A DNA stretch of 64,000 nt from Pseudomonas sp. S06B 330 (GTDB lineage: Bacteria > Pseudomonadota > Gammaproteobacteria > Pseudomonadales > Pseudomonadaceae), in NCBI RefSeq assembly GCF_002845275.2, contig NZ_CP088149.1:186001-250000 (forward strand), in the 5' to 3' direction. The notes below the pieces were generated by a model. The model saw nothing but the letters and a program-made list of their open reading frames with translations, searched no databases and had not been told where the DNA came from. Made by a program: the position numbers and the translations under genes. Below are positions 30,364 to 38,514 of the stretch, in pieces; within the stretch, counting starts at the first letter, position 1; each line of letters begins with the position of its first letter.

Positions 30364-32391
30364 ATGAACAACGCTAACCCCCTTCTGCACTACGAGCAGT
30401 TGATCGATTACGCCAGGGTGCGTATCGAGCATCTGCAGCCCGCCATCGAGCAAATCATTGCCGATAACCATAGTGCTATCGATGCGATCATTGTGCAGCA
30501 ACGTAAGCTGCCCACCTGGGATGACCTGGTACTGGCGGTGGATGCGTTGGACGCTCGTCTGAACAATACCCTGTACAGCATCGCCCCCTTGCTCCTGCGT
30601 GGTGGCGACTGGCAGCAAGCAGCGAGTAAGTGCTGGGATCTGGCCCAAGCGTATTTTCTGCAGAAACTGCAAAACGCCGAGCTTTTGGACCTGTACCAGC
30701 GTCTGGCTGATAGCCCCTATGGCCTGAACCTGGATTGGCAGAGCAAGACGGCGTTACAACGAATACTGAAATCTTATCGTCTGGCAGGTGCCCACCTCGC
30801 GGTTGATCAGCGCGAGAAGCTGCAGGTACTGGAACAACAGATCAATGATGGGCAAAGCACGTTCTACGACAACCTGACCCGCTCCAGCGATAACTGGAGT
30901 GTGCACATTGTCGATGAGCAACGCTTGCGCGGGGTGCCCCTACACAATCGCAACGCTATGGCTGCGGCGGCGCAAGCCCAAGCGCTAGACGGTTGGTTGA
31001 TTCTCCTTGAGGAGGCAGCCTACCTGGCGGTCATCGAACATGCGCATGATCGGGATCTGCGTGAACAGGTCTATCGGGCGTATCAGAGACGCGGCGCCAG
31101 CCCCGCGCCTGATTTTGACAATGGCCAGGTTTTTCAGGCATTGGCCAATGCGCGGCAGGAAAAGGCGCAGTTACTCGGATTTGATAACTTTATTCGGTTC
31201 AATCTGCAGCGCCGAGAAGGCGTGTCAGCAGAACAGGTCCGTGCATTCCTGGCAGACCTGACTCGGCAGATCCAACCAGGCTTGCAACAAGAGCATCAGC
31301 AGCTGCAGGACTTTGCCCGGCAACAGGGACTGCCGCAGGTTGAGCCCTGGGACGTCGCCTATCTGCGTAAGCAGTTGCGCAATACGCCCCTGAGTCTGTC
31401 CGAGGACGAAGTGCGCGCCTGCTTCTCGTTGGATACGGTTGTAAAGGCTCTGGTGGATTTCGCTCGGCAGCTATTCGGCGTCGTGCTGACGGAAGATCAC
31501 AGTATCTCGACCTGGGATCCCGATGTTCGTGCATTTGAGGTGGTGCAGGACCACGCGCTCCTGGGGTACCTGTACATCGATGCCATTGGCAGAGATGGCA
31601 AACAAGCGGATAGCGCATGGACCTACTATGCCTGGAATCGCCACATCGATGCCGAAGGTCGCTACCACAAGGCCGCTGCTGCACTGTTCACCAGCATTGT
31701 CCCGGCTCAGGGCGATGCTGCACCGTTGCTCAGCCACCTGGACTTGCGCAAGGTGTTCCATGAGTTTGGTCATTGCCTGCATCACCTGCTGGTGCGCACG
31801 TCTAATTACCACCTGTCAGATGTACAGAACCTTGGCCCCGGTGGCGTCGAGATTGCGGGCAAGTTGCTTGAACGTTGGTGCTGGTCAGCCGAGTACCTGG
31901 CGAGCATATCGTCGCATAACCTGACGGGGGAGCCGCTGTCGGTGCAGGCATTGCAGACTTACCTGGGGCAACTTCAGGCGCAAGAGCAGCCGAAACTGGC
32001 CGTGGAGTTGGCAAAGTCGCTGTTTGACCTCGACTTACATGGCAAGCCGGATGATGGGCGCAGTGTCCTGCAGCGTGTTGCAGACAGTTTTGATAGGGCT
32101 GGCGCCTGGCCGTTGGCTGATTTCGAACGACCACTGCATGCCTTCGATCATCTGACCGCTGGTTACGAAGCTGGTTACTTCGGCTACCTCTGGGCGGATG
32201 TGTATGCCTTTGATCTGTTCAGTCGCTTCGAGCAGGAGGGGTTGCTCAACCAAGCCACTGGGCGTGAACTACAGGAGGCGCTTTTTGCACCTGGTGCCGC
32301 GCAATCGGTGCAGGTTGGCATCGAAGAGTTTCTCAAGCGTCCTTCGAGCGCCGCGCCATTTTTGCGCTGGTACGATTTGACGCCGTCTTGA
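30364..32391 (+). CDS. M3-family metallopeptidase, diverged PrlC paralogue
   Basis: A 675-residue protein similar in order to PrlC, which lies two genes upstream: NPLLHYEQLIDYARVRIEHL matches the PrlC start, and VFHEFGHCLHHLL at His466 keeps the HExxH zinc site. GGVEIAGKLLERWCW replaces PrlC's VELPSQFMENWCW, so the third-ligand Glu is kept. It looks like a tandem duplicate that has diverged widely. Substrate unknown; because the catalytic residues are intact it is probably active. A strong hairpin covers part of its ribosome-binding site. Confidence 0.88.
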   Translation: MNNANPLLHYEQLIDYARVRIEHLQPAIEQIIADNHSAIDAIIVQQRKLPTWDDLVLAVDALDARLNNTLYSIAPLLLRGGDWQQAASKCWDLAQAYFLQKLQNAELLDLYQRLADSPYGLNLDWQSKTALQRILKSYRLAGAHLAVDQREKLQVLEQQINDGQSTFYDNLTRSSDNWSVHIVDEQRLRGVPLHNRNAMAAAAQAQALDGWLILLEEAAYLAVIEHAHDRDLREQVYRAYQRRGASPAPDFDNGQVFQALANARQEKAQLLGFDNFIRFNLQRREGVSAEQVRAFLADLTRQIQPGLQQEHQQLQDFARQQGLPQVEPWDVAYLRKQLRNTPLSLSEDEVRACFSLDTVVKALVDFARQLFGVVLTEDHSISTWDPDVRAFEVVQDHALLGYLYIDAIGRDGKQADSAWTYYAWNRHIDAEGRYHKAAAALFTSIVPAQGDAAPLLSHLDLRKVFHEFGHCLHHLLVRTSNYHLSDVQNLGPGGVEIAGKLLERWCWSAEYLASISSHNLTGEPLSVQALQTYLGQLQAQEQPKLAVELAKSLFDLDLHGKPDDGRSVLQRVADSFDRAGAWPLADFERPLHAFDHLTAGYEAGYFGYLWADVYAFDLFSRFEQEGLLNQATGRELQEALFAPGAAQSVQVGIEEFLKRPSSAAPFLRWYDLTPS

Positions 32392-32436
32392 AAATAGCCG
32401 CTCAGCGGTGCTGGATCATCTTAGGAACATCTTGTA

Positions 32437-32452
32437 CTGTATAAAAAAACAG
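32437..32452. promoter_or_regulatory. LexA (SOS) box
   Basis: CTGTATAAAAAAACAG fits the LexA consensus CTG-N10-CAG exactly, with the favoured TATA-rich core. It ends 14 bases before the ATG of the radical SAM gene, so LexA bound here would cover the promoter or the start. Confidence 0.85.
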
Positions 32453-32466
32453 TATCAAGGTGCACC

Positions 32467-33525
32467 ATGGCTGCTTCAGCTCCCCTGCGCGGTCGCGGTA
32501 CGACCAGCAACCCGCACAATCGCTTCGCGCCTAATTGTTCGGTAGCCGAGGATGACGGCTGGTATCAGGAAGTGCCCCTGACCCAGGGTACTGAAGTGCG
32601 TATCGAAACCGCCAAGAGCATCATCACTCGCAACAACTCGCCTGACCTGCCCTTTGACCGCTCGATCAATCCTTACCGTGGCTGTGAGCATGGTTGCATC
32701 TACTGCTATGCACGTCCCAGTCATGCTTATTGGGACTTGTCCCCCGGGCTGGACTTCGAAACCAAGCTGATCGCCAAAACCAATGCCGCTGCTGTGCTGG
32801 AGCAACAATTGAGCAAGCCTGGTTATGTCTGTGCACCGATCAATTTGGGTTCCAACACCGATCCCTACCAACCCATCGAGCGTGAGCAACAGCTGACTCG
32901 CAGGCTGCTAGAGGTACTGCTGCGTTACCGTCACCCGGTTACCATCGTGACCAAGGGCTCGTTGATCCTCCGTGACCTGGACCTGTTGACCGAGCTGGCG
33001 CAGCAACGTCTGGTAAAGGTGATGATCAGCCTGACCACTCTCGATGATGAGCTAAAGCGCACGTTGGAACCGCGTGCGGCAGCGCCCAAGGCACGCTTGC
33101 GGGCGATTCGCGTGCTAACCGAGGCTGGTGTTCCGGTGGGCGTGTTGTGCTCGCCAATGATTCCGATGATCAACGATAGCGAACTGGAGCATCTGCTGGA
33201 AGCAGCCAAGGCTAACGGTGCAGTGAGTGCGGCCTACATGATGCTGCGCCTGCCGCTGGAGGTAGTGCCGTTATTTGAACAATGGTTGCAGGATCATTAC
33301 CCACAACGTGCCAGCCATGTCCTGAGCCTGATACGCCAGAGCCGCGGCGGTGAGTTGTACGACAGCCGCTTTGGCGCACGCATGCGCGGCGAAGGCGTGT
33401 TTGCCGAGTTGCTGGCGCAGCGATTCAACAAGACGATTCGTCGTCTTGGACTGAACCTACGCGAGCGCTATTCGCTTGATTGCAGTGCATTTTGTCCTCC
33501 TGGCGGGCAGATGTCGCTGCTCTGA
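32467..33525 (+). CDS. SOS-regulated radical SAM protein (PA0069 family)
   Basis: A 352-residue radical SAM protein related to spore-photoproduct-lyase-like proteins. The 4Fe-4S motif is CEHGCIYCYAR (Cys73, Cys77, Cys80), followed by SHAYWDLSPG and further on SNTDPYQPIER. The LexA box just upstream puts it in the SOS regulon; the P. aeruginosa homologue PA0069 is, as I recall, LexA-controlled. The reaction is unknown but a role in DNA damage repair is the natural guess. Confidence 0.9.
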   Translation: MAASAPLRGRGTTSNPHNRFAPNCSVAEDDGWYQEVPLTQGTEVRIETAKSIITRNNSPDLPFDRSINPYRGCEHGCIYCYARPSHAYWDLSPGLDFETKLIAKTNAAAVLEQQLSKPGYVCAPINLGSNTDPYQPIEREQQLTRRLLEVLLRYRHPVTIVTKGSLILRDLDLLTELAQQRLVKVMISLTTLDDELKRTLEPRAAAPKARLRAIRVLTEAGVPVGVLCSPMIPMINDSELEHLLEAAKANGAVSAAYMMLRLPLEVVPLFEQWLQDHYPQRASHVLSLIRQSRGGELYDSRFGARMRGEGVFAELLAQRFNKTIRRLGLNLRERYSLDCSAFCPPGGQMSLL

Positions 33526-33587
33526 TTTCAATAATGGGTATTGGCCATTGATGTTTTTTTGATATTATTCAAACCACTCTTTGGATC

Positions 33588-33607
33588 TCTGGAACGCCCG
33601 TTCTAGA
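33588..33607. promoter_or_regulatory. Inverted repeat upstream of the carbonic anhydrase gene
   Basis: TCTGGAACG-CC-CGTTCTAGA is a nine-base dyad with one mismatch. It lies in the 244-base AT-rich gap before the beta carbonic anhydrase gene, with the candidate promoter downstream. It could be an operator or part of a terminator for the radical SAM gene. The rest of this gap shows nothing else I can name. Confidence 0.35.
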
Positions 33608-33769
33608 GCCTCGCCATTAAGTTTGAGTTAAGTTTCGCCGAGTAGCGTAGGAATTCAGCCAATAACTGATGTGATTGTTGGTGCGCGTACATCATCCAAA
33701 TGACATGCGCTGTTTGAATCATCAACCCGGTAAAATGGACTTAACCTAAACCGTCAAAGAGGATGAAGC

Positions 33770-34489
33770 ATGCCCGTCAAGGACCCATCCAAGGTCGCTC
33801 CGCAAGCACCTGCCGAGAGCGCCGATGCCGCCCTGAAGCATATCGTTGACGGCTTTCTGCGGTTTCACCACGATGTCTTTCCTGAACAGCAGGAGTTGTT
33901 CAAGAAACTCGCCACCGCACAAAAGCCTCGTGCGATGTTCATCACCTGCGCCGACTCGCGCATCGTGCCCGAGCTGATCACTCAGAGTTCCCCCGGCGAC
34001 CTGTTCGTCACCCGTAACGTGGGCAACGTCGTGCCGCCCTATGGGCAGATGAACGGCGGCGTTTCGACCGCCATTGAATATGCCGTTCTGGCACTTGGTG
34101 TACACCACATCATCGTGTGCGGTCACTCCGATTGCGGTGCCATGCGCGCGGTGCTAAACCCGCAAAGTCTCGAGAAGATGCCAACGGTCAAGGCCTGGCT
34201 GCGCCATGCCGAGGTTGCCCGTACAGTGGTCGAGGACAACTGTTCCTGCGGTAGCGAGCATGAAAGCATGCAGGTGCTCACCAAGGAAAACGTCATTGCC
34301 CAGTTGCATCACTTGCGTACTCACCCTTCGGTAGCCTCGCGCCTGGCGGCCGGCCAGCTCTTTATCCATGGCTGGATCTACGATATCGAAACCAGTCAGA
34401 TCGAGGCCTATGACGCGGCGAGCGACAGTTTCCTGCCCCTGGCTGCAGGCCAGCCAATCCCTTGCGCAACACCGAGAGGACGCTACTAA
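33770..34489 (+). CDS. Beta-class carbonic anhydrase
   Basis: A 239-residue beta carbonic anhydrase. The zinc ligands are Cys60 in CADSR, His119 and Cys122 in HSDCGAM; the Asp-Arg dyad of the active site is in CADSR. It interconverts CO2 and bicarbonate in the cytoplasm. It lies upstream of a SulP transporter, an arrangement also seen at PA0102-PA0103 of P. aeruginosa, which suggests bicarbonate handling at the membrane. Starts MPVKDPSKVAPQ, with GAGGATGAAGC upstream. Confidence 0.94.
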   Translation: MPVKDPSKVAPQAPAESADAALKHIVDGFLRFHHDVFPEQQELFKKLATAQKPRAMFITCADSRIVPELITQSSPGDLFVTRNVGNVVPPYGQMNGGVSTAIEYAVLALGVHHIIVCGHSDCGAMRAVLNPQSLEKMPTVKAWLRHAEVARTVVEDNCSCGSEHESMQVLTKENVIAQLHHLRTHPSVASRLAAGQLFIHGWIYDIETSQIEAYDAASDSFLPLAAGQPIPCATPRGRY

Positions 34490-34676
34490 GCGTTCCTGAC
34501 ACCCCCGCGATGATTTGAATGACGGCTGCACCTTTACGGTGCGGCCTGGTCATCGGCTGCCTTGAGTTTCCCTGACTGCCTTGCCGGCCTGCTGGCGGTA
34601 TGCGCCTGCACGTGTGTCAGGGGTTGTGCGATCGGCCATTGGAATGGCTGCGAAACGTGAGAGAAGGAGTAACACG

Positions 34677-36209
34677 GTGAACAAGACACAATTAAAAGCG
34701 GCGTTGCCGCGTGAATTACTGGCATCGGTAGTGGTATTTCTGGTCGCTCTACCCTTGTGCATGGGCATTGCCATTGCATCGGGCATGCCTCCGGCCAAAG
34801 GCCTGATTACCGGGATTATTGGCGGCATCGTGGTCGGCTGGCTGGCGGGCTCGCCATTGCAGGTCAGTGGCCCGGCGGCAGGTTTGGCAGTATTGGTGTT
34901 TGAGCTGGTGCGCCAGCATGGCGTGGCAATGTTGGGGCCGATTCTGCTATTGGCTGGCGTGCTGCAACTGCTCGCCGGACGTCTGCGCCTGGGCTGCTGG
35001 TTCCGGGTTACCGCGCCAGCAGTGGTCTACGGCATGCTCGCCGGTATTGGCGTGTTGATTGTCTTGTCCCAGGTGCATGTGATGTTTGACAGTGCGCCGC
35101 AACCGTCGGGTCTGGCTAACCTGTTGGGTTTTCCTGCCACAGTCATCCAGGCACTTCCGCTGGAGAGCCCGGACAACGGCTGGAAGGCTGCGGCATTGGG
35201 CGTTGGCACGATCGCGGTGATGTGGGGTTGGGAGCGCTTTGGGCCACAGTCACTGCGTTTTGTCCCCGGCGCCTTGCTCGGTGTCGCCTTGATGACCGTT
35301 ATCAGTCTCTGGCTGGCACTGCCGGTCAATCGCGTCCAGGTGCCGGCGGACCTGAGCCAGGCTATCGACTGGTTGCGCCCGGCCGACCTGCTTAATCTTG
35401 CTGATCCCAATTTATTGGTGGCGGCCTTCGCCCTGGCTTTTATCGCCAGCGCCGAAACCTTGCTGTCCGCCGCAGCGGTGGACCGTATGCACAACGGTCA
35501 GCGTTCGGATTTTGATCGCGAACTGTCAGCCCAGGGCTTGGGTAACATGCTCTGCGGTGTATTGGGCGCGTTGCCAATGACCGGCGTAATCGTGCGCAGT
35601 TCGGCTAACGTCCAGGCCGGTGCGCGGACGCGCCTGTCGGCAATCTTGCACGGGGTCTGGTTGCTGGCCTTCGTGGTGGTGCTCAGTAGCGTGCTGCAGC
35701 AGATCCCGGTGGCGAGTCTGGCGGGTGTGCTGGTTTATACCGGCATCAAATTGGTCGACTTCAAGGCGTTTCGTGGTCTGAGCCGCTATGGACGGATGCC
35801 GATGTTCACCTATGCGGCGACGGCGCTGGCGATCATCTTTACTGACCTGTTGACCGGCGTGTTGCTGGGCTTTGCACTGACCTTACTCAAGCTTGCGCTC
35901 AAGGCTGCGCGGCTGAAGATTGGTGTGGTCAGCCTAGGTGAACCGGGGCACCTGGAGCTGCGCTTGAGCGGTGCGGCGACCTTTCTCAAGGTGCCGGCGC
36001 TGGCTCAAGTGCTTGAAGGCATTCCTGCCGGTACCACGCTGCATGTGCCACTGGCCAACCTCAGCTACATCGACCACTCCTGCCTGGAGCTGCTCGAAGA
36101 CTGGGGGCGGGCCAACGCGAGCAAGGGCTCGCGCTTGCTGATCGAGCAGCGGCGACTCAAGCGCCGGATTGAGGGGCGGGTGCGCACGACGGCTGGGCTC
36201 GGTACCTGA
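34677..36209 (+). CDS. SulP-family transporter next to carbonic anhydrase
   Basis: A 510-residue SulP inner-membrane transporter. The family start PRELLASVVVFLVALPLCMG is followed by about ten hydrophobic segments and, from about residue 415, a C-terminal STAS domain (HVPLANLSYIDHSCLELLED). The GTG start has AAGGAG seven bases upstream. The pairing with a carbonic anhydrase makes bicarbonate a likely substrate, but the sequence alone does not prove it. Confidence 0.9.
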   Translation: MNKTQLKAALPRELLASVVVFLVALPLCMGIAIASGMPPAKGLITGIIGGIVVGWLAGSPLQVSGPAAGLAVLVFELVRQHGVAMLGPILLLAGVLQLLAGRLRLGCWFRVTAPAVVYGMLAGIGVLIVLSQVHVMFDSAPQPSGLANLLGFPATVIQALPLESPDNGWKAAALGVGTIAVMWGWERFGPQSLRFVPGALLGVALMTVISLWLALPVNRVQVPADLSQAIDWLRPADLLNLADPNLLVAAFALAFIASAETLLSAAAVDRMHNGQRSDFDRELSAQGLGNMLCGVLGALPMTGVIVRSSANVQAGARTRLSAILHGVWLLAFVVVLSSVLQQIPVASLAGVLVYTGIKLVDFKAFRGLSRYGRMPMFTYAATALAIIFTDLLTGVLLGFALTLLKLALKAARLKIGVVSLGEPGHLELRLSGAATFLKVPALAQVLEGIPAGTTLHVPLANLSYIDHSCLELLEDWGRANASKGSRLLIEQRRLKRRIEGRVRTTAGLGT

Positions 36210-36215
36210 TGCAAC

Positions 36216-36302
36216 TGTAGCCGCTGACGAGGCACGAGGCTGCGATCGACTGCGAAACACAGCCGTTTCACGGCCGATCGCAGCCTAGCGGCAGCGGCTA
36301 CA
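36216..36302. repeat. REP family A, inverted pair (copy 3)
   Basis: A shorter, slightly diverged copy (GAGGCTGCGATCG on the left arm and CGATCGCAGCCTAGCGGC on the right), between the SulP gene and the convergent unknown gene. Confidence 0.8.
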
Positions 36303-36316
36303 GGAGCAGTCAGTGG

Positions 36317-36964
36317 TCAAGCCGACTGGTCCAGATCCAGCCCTACACCCAACTGCCGCGACAGGCACGGCCAGCGTTTCCACGCGGCGCCTGTGTCCGG
36401 GCTGCTGAGTTTGTCGCGGTATTGCTCGACTGTCTCCAGGGCGAAACTCTCTTCATCGAGCATTTCGTCTACCGAGTGGTGCACCACTTCATCCAGCTGG
36501 TTGGCGAATTCTTCTCCGATCAGTTGATGGGCGATCAGGTTGGCCACCGTTGTGTCCAGCGGGATCAGCGGTTGATTGAAGTGCTTGATGTACAGGTCAT
36601 TCACTTCTTCCACCAGGCGATGCGCCAGGTAGGCTTCATCCAGCAAGCACCCCAGACCGAGGTGGGTGTCGGTAATGGCTGGCGGCTGCAGGAAATACTG
36701 CTCAGCGATCTTCAGCACTGGCTTGATCTGAGACTCGATGCCAGCTTCACGGGCCACTTCATTGGCCGCCTCAAGCATTTCTGGAACCTGTTCGATGTAG
36801 GCGCTGACGAAACGGGTCAAAGCCCCTTGTGCGTCGAGTTCCGGTAGCTGAATCGAGGGATGCAGGTGTGGCAGTTGTTTTACCAGTTGTACTTTCAGTT
36901 GGCCGGTTTCGGTCTCATGTTGATGGGCACGGGTGATCTGCTCGCGCAACGCGGCGATGTTCAT
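36317..36964 (-). CDS. Conserved hypothetical protein (PA0104-like)
   Basis: A 215-residue cytoplasmic protein without signal peptide or membrane segment. It begins MNIAALREQITRAHQHETET and is rich in predicted helices and acidic residues (EEFANQLDEVVHHSVDEML). No catalytic motif was recognised. It holds the same place, between sulP and coxB, as PA0104 in P. aeruginosa. The ATG at 36964 has GGAG upstream. Divergent from coxB. Confidence 0.75.
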   Translation of the reverse strand: MNIAALREQITRAHQHETETGQLKVQLVKQLPHLHPSIQLPELDAQGALTRFVSAYIEQVPEMLEAANEVAREAGIESQIKPVLKIAEQYFLQPPAITDTHLGLGCLLDEAYLAHRLVEEVNDLYIKHFNQPLIPLDTTVANLIAHQLIGEEFANQLDEVVHHSVDEMLDEESFALETVEQYRDKLSSPDTGAAWKRWPCLSRQLGVGLDLDQSA

Positions 36965-37334
36965 GACAACTCCAGGGTAAAGGCGTGACAAACGGAAGAC
37001 ATAAGGTAGCTCGGTTCTGAAAATGGCTAAGACGTATTTGGCATAACCGCGGACCACTTATAGTCGACAATTATATCGAAATGCCATCATTACGCCTTCA
37101 CACCAGATAAGTCGCGGGCTGGCGCGCAAACGTTCAACTGCAGCGGGTGGATTTCTTTTTATCGCGTTGCGTGGTCAAGGTCGCTGTCTATACTCCGGTT
37201 TGAAAGTGATTCGCTGATGAGGCCCGACTGCAGTTCGCAGGGGCTCGGTCGTCGAAGTTCGCAGTCTTGGCCGCCGTACCCTTAGCCGTAGGTCCACGCC
37301 TCCGGGATAACAAGAACGATAAGGGGAACCCGCA
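36965..37334. promoter_or_regulatory. Intergenic control region of the cox operon
   Basis: This 370-base gap separates the divergent hypothetical gene and coxB. It contains CTATACT at 37188-37194, which matches the -10 element favoured by the stationary-phase sigma factor RpoS, on the coxB strand. P. aeruginosa aa3 oxidase is known to need RpoS. An inverted repeat or riboswitch was not seen, and a run of A and T lies around 37070. Confidence 0.5.
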
Positions 37335-38462
37335 ATGATGCGACATCCACACGTCTGGATGGGCCTCCTGTTGTGGTCGGTATTCGGTCAGGCCAACGCC
37401 GCCTGGACCGTGAACATGGCGCCAGGGGCGACAGAAGTCAGCAACGCAGTGTTCGACCTGCACATGACCATCTTCTGGATCTGCGTGATCATCGGCCTGG
37501 TGGTCTTTGGCGCGATGTTCTGGTCGATGATCATCCACCGTCGTTCCACCGGTCAGCAGCCTGCGCATTTCCACGAGCATACGTGGGTCGAGATCATGTG
37601 GACGGTGGTGCCGTTCCTGATCCTGGTGGCCATGGCCATTCCGGCAACCAAGACCCTGATCGATATCTACGATGCCAGTGAGTCGGACGTGGATATCCAG
37701 GTCACCGGCTACCAGTGGAAGTGGCATTACAAATACCTGGGCCAGGACGTCGAGTTCTTCAGCAACCTGGCCACCCCCGCCGACCAGATCCACAACAAAG
37801 CCCCCAAGGACGAGCATTACCTGCTCGAAGTCGACCAGCCGCTGGTGCTGCCAGTGGGTGCCAAAGTGCGCTTTTTGGTCACCGCCGCCGATGTTATTCA
37901 CTCTTGGTGGGTGCCGGCCTTTGCGGTCAAGCGTGACGCCATTCCCGGCTTCGTCAACGAGGCCTGGACCCGGGTCGAGAAACCGGGCATCTACCGCGGC
38001 CAGTGCACCGAGCTGTGCGGCAAGGACCACGGCTTCATGCCGGTGGTGGTCGAGGTCAAGTCCAAAGCCGATTACGACACCTGGCTGAGTGAGCGTAAGG
38101 CCGAGGCGGCCAAGCTCAAGGAGCTGACCAGCAAGGAGTGGACCCTGCAGGAGTTGGTCGAGCGCGGTGACAAGGTCTACCACACCACGTGCGTGGCCTG
38201 TCACCAGGCTGAAGGCCAGGGCCTGCCGCCAATGTTCCCGGCGCTCAAGGGCTCGAAGATCGCCACCGGACCCAAAGAAGATCACCTGAGCATTGTCTTC
38301 CACGGCAAGCCGGGCACGGCCATGGCCGCGTTCGGCAAGCAGCTGTCAGAAGTGGATATCGCCGCCGTGGTGACCTACGAACGTAACGCCTGGGGCAACA
38401 ACAAGGGCGACATGGTCACGCCCAAAGACGTATTGGCGATCAAACAGGCAGAAAGCAAATGA
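37335..38462 (+). CDS. coxB: Cytochrome c oxidase subunit II with cytochrome c domain
   Basis: Electron-entry subunit of the aa3-type oxidase, 375 residues. After a signal peptide come two transmembrane helices (residues about 38-65 and 85-105), the CuA domain with HSWWVPAF and GQCTELCGKDHGFM (both Cys, His and Met ligands), and a C-terminal cytochrome c with CVACH (Cys286, Cys289, His290). The fused heme domain marks it as a caa3-type subunit. First gene of an operon with coxA, ctaG and coxC. Confidence 0.97.
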   Translation: MMRHPHVWMGLLLWSVFGQANAAWTVNMAPGATEVSNAVFDLHMTIFWICVIIGLVVFGAMFWSMIIHRRSTGQQPAHFHEHTWVEIMWTVVPFLILVAMAIPATKTLIDIYDASESDVDIQVTGYQWKWHYKYLGQDVEFFSNLATPADQIHNKAPKDEHYLLEVDQPLVLPVGAKVRFLVTAADVIHSWWVPAFAVKRDAIPGFVNEAWTRVEKPGIYRGQCTELCGKDHGFMPVVVEVKSKADYDTWLSERKAEAAKLKELTSKEWTLQELVERGDKVYHTTCVACHQAEGQGLPPMFPALKGSKIATGPKEDHLSIVFHGKPGTAMAAFGKQLSEVDIAAVVTYERNAWGNNKGDMVTPKDVLAIKQAESK

Positions 38463-38514
38463 GCCGGCCTGACGAAGGTTCTCGCATCAGTCACCGGACT
38501 GCAGGAGACAGGAC

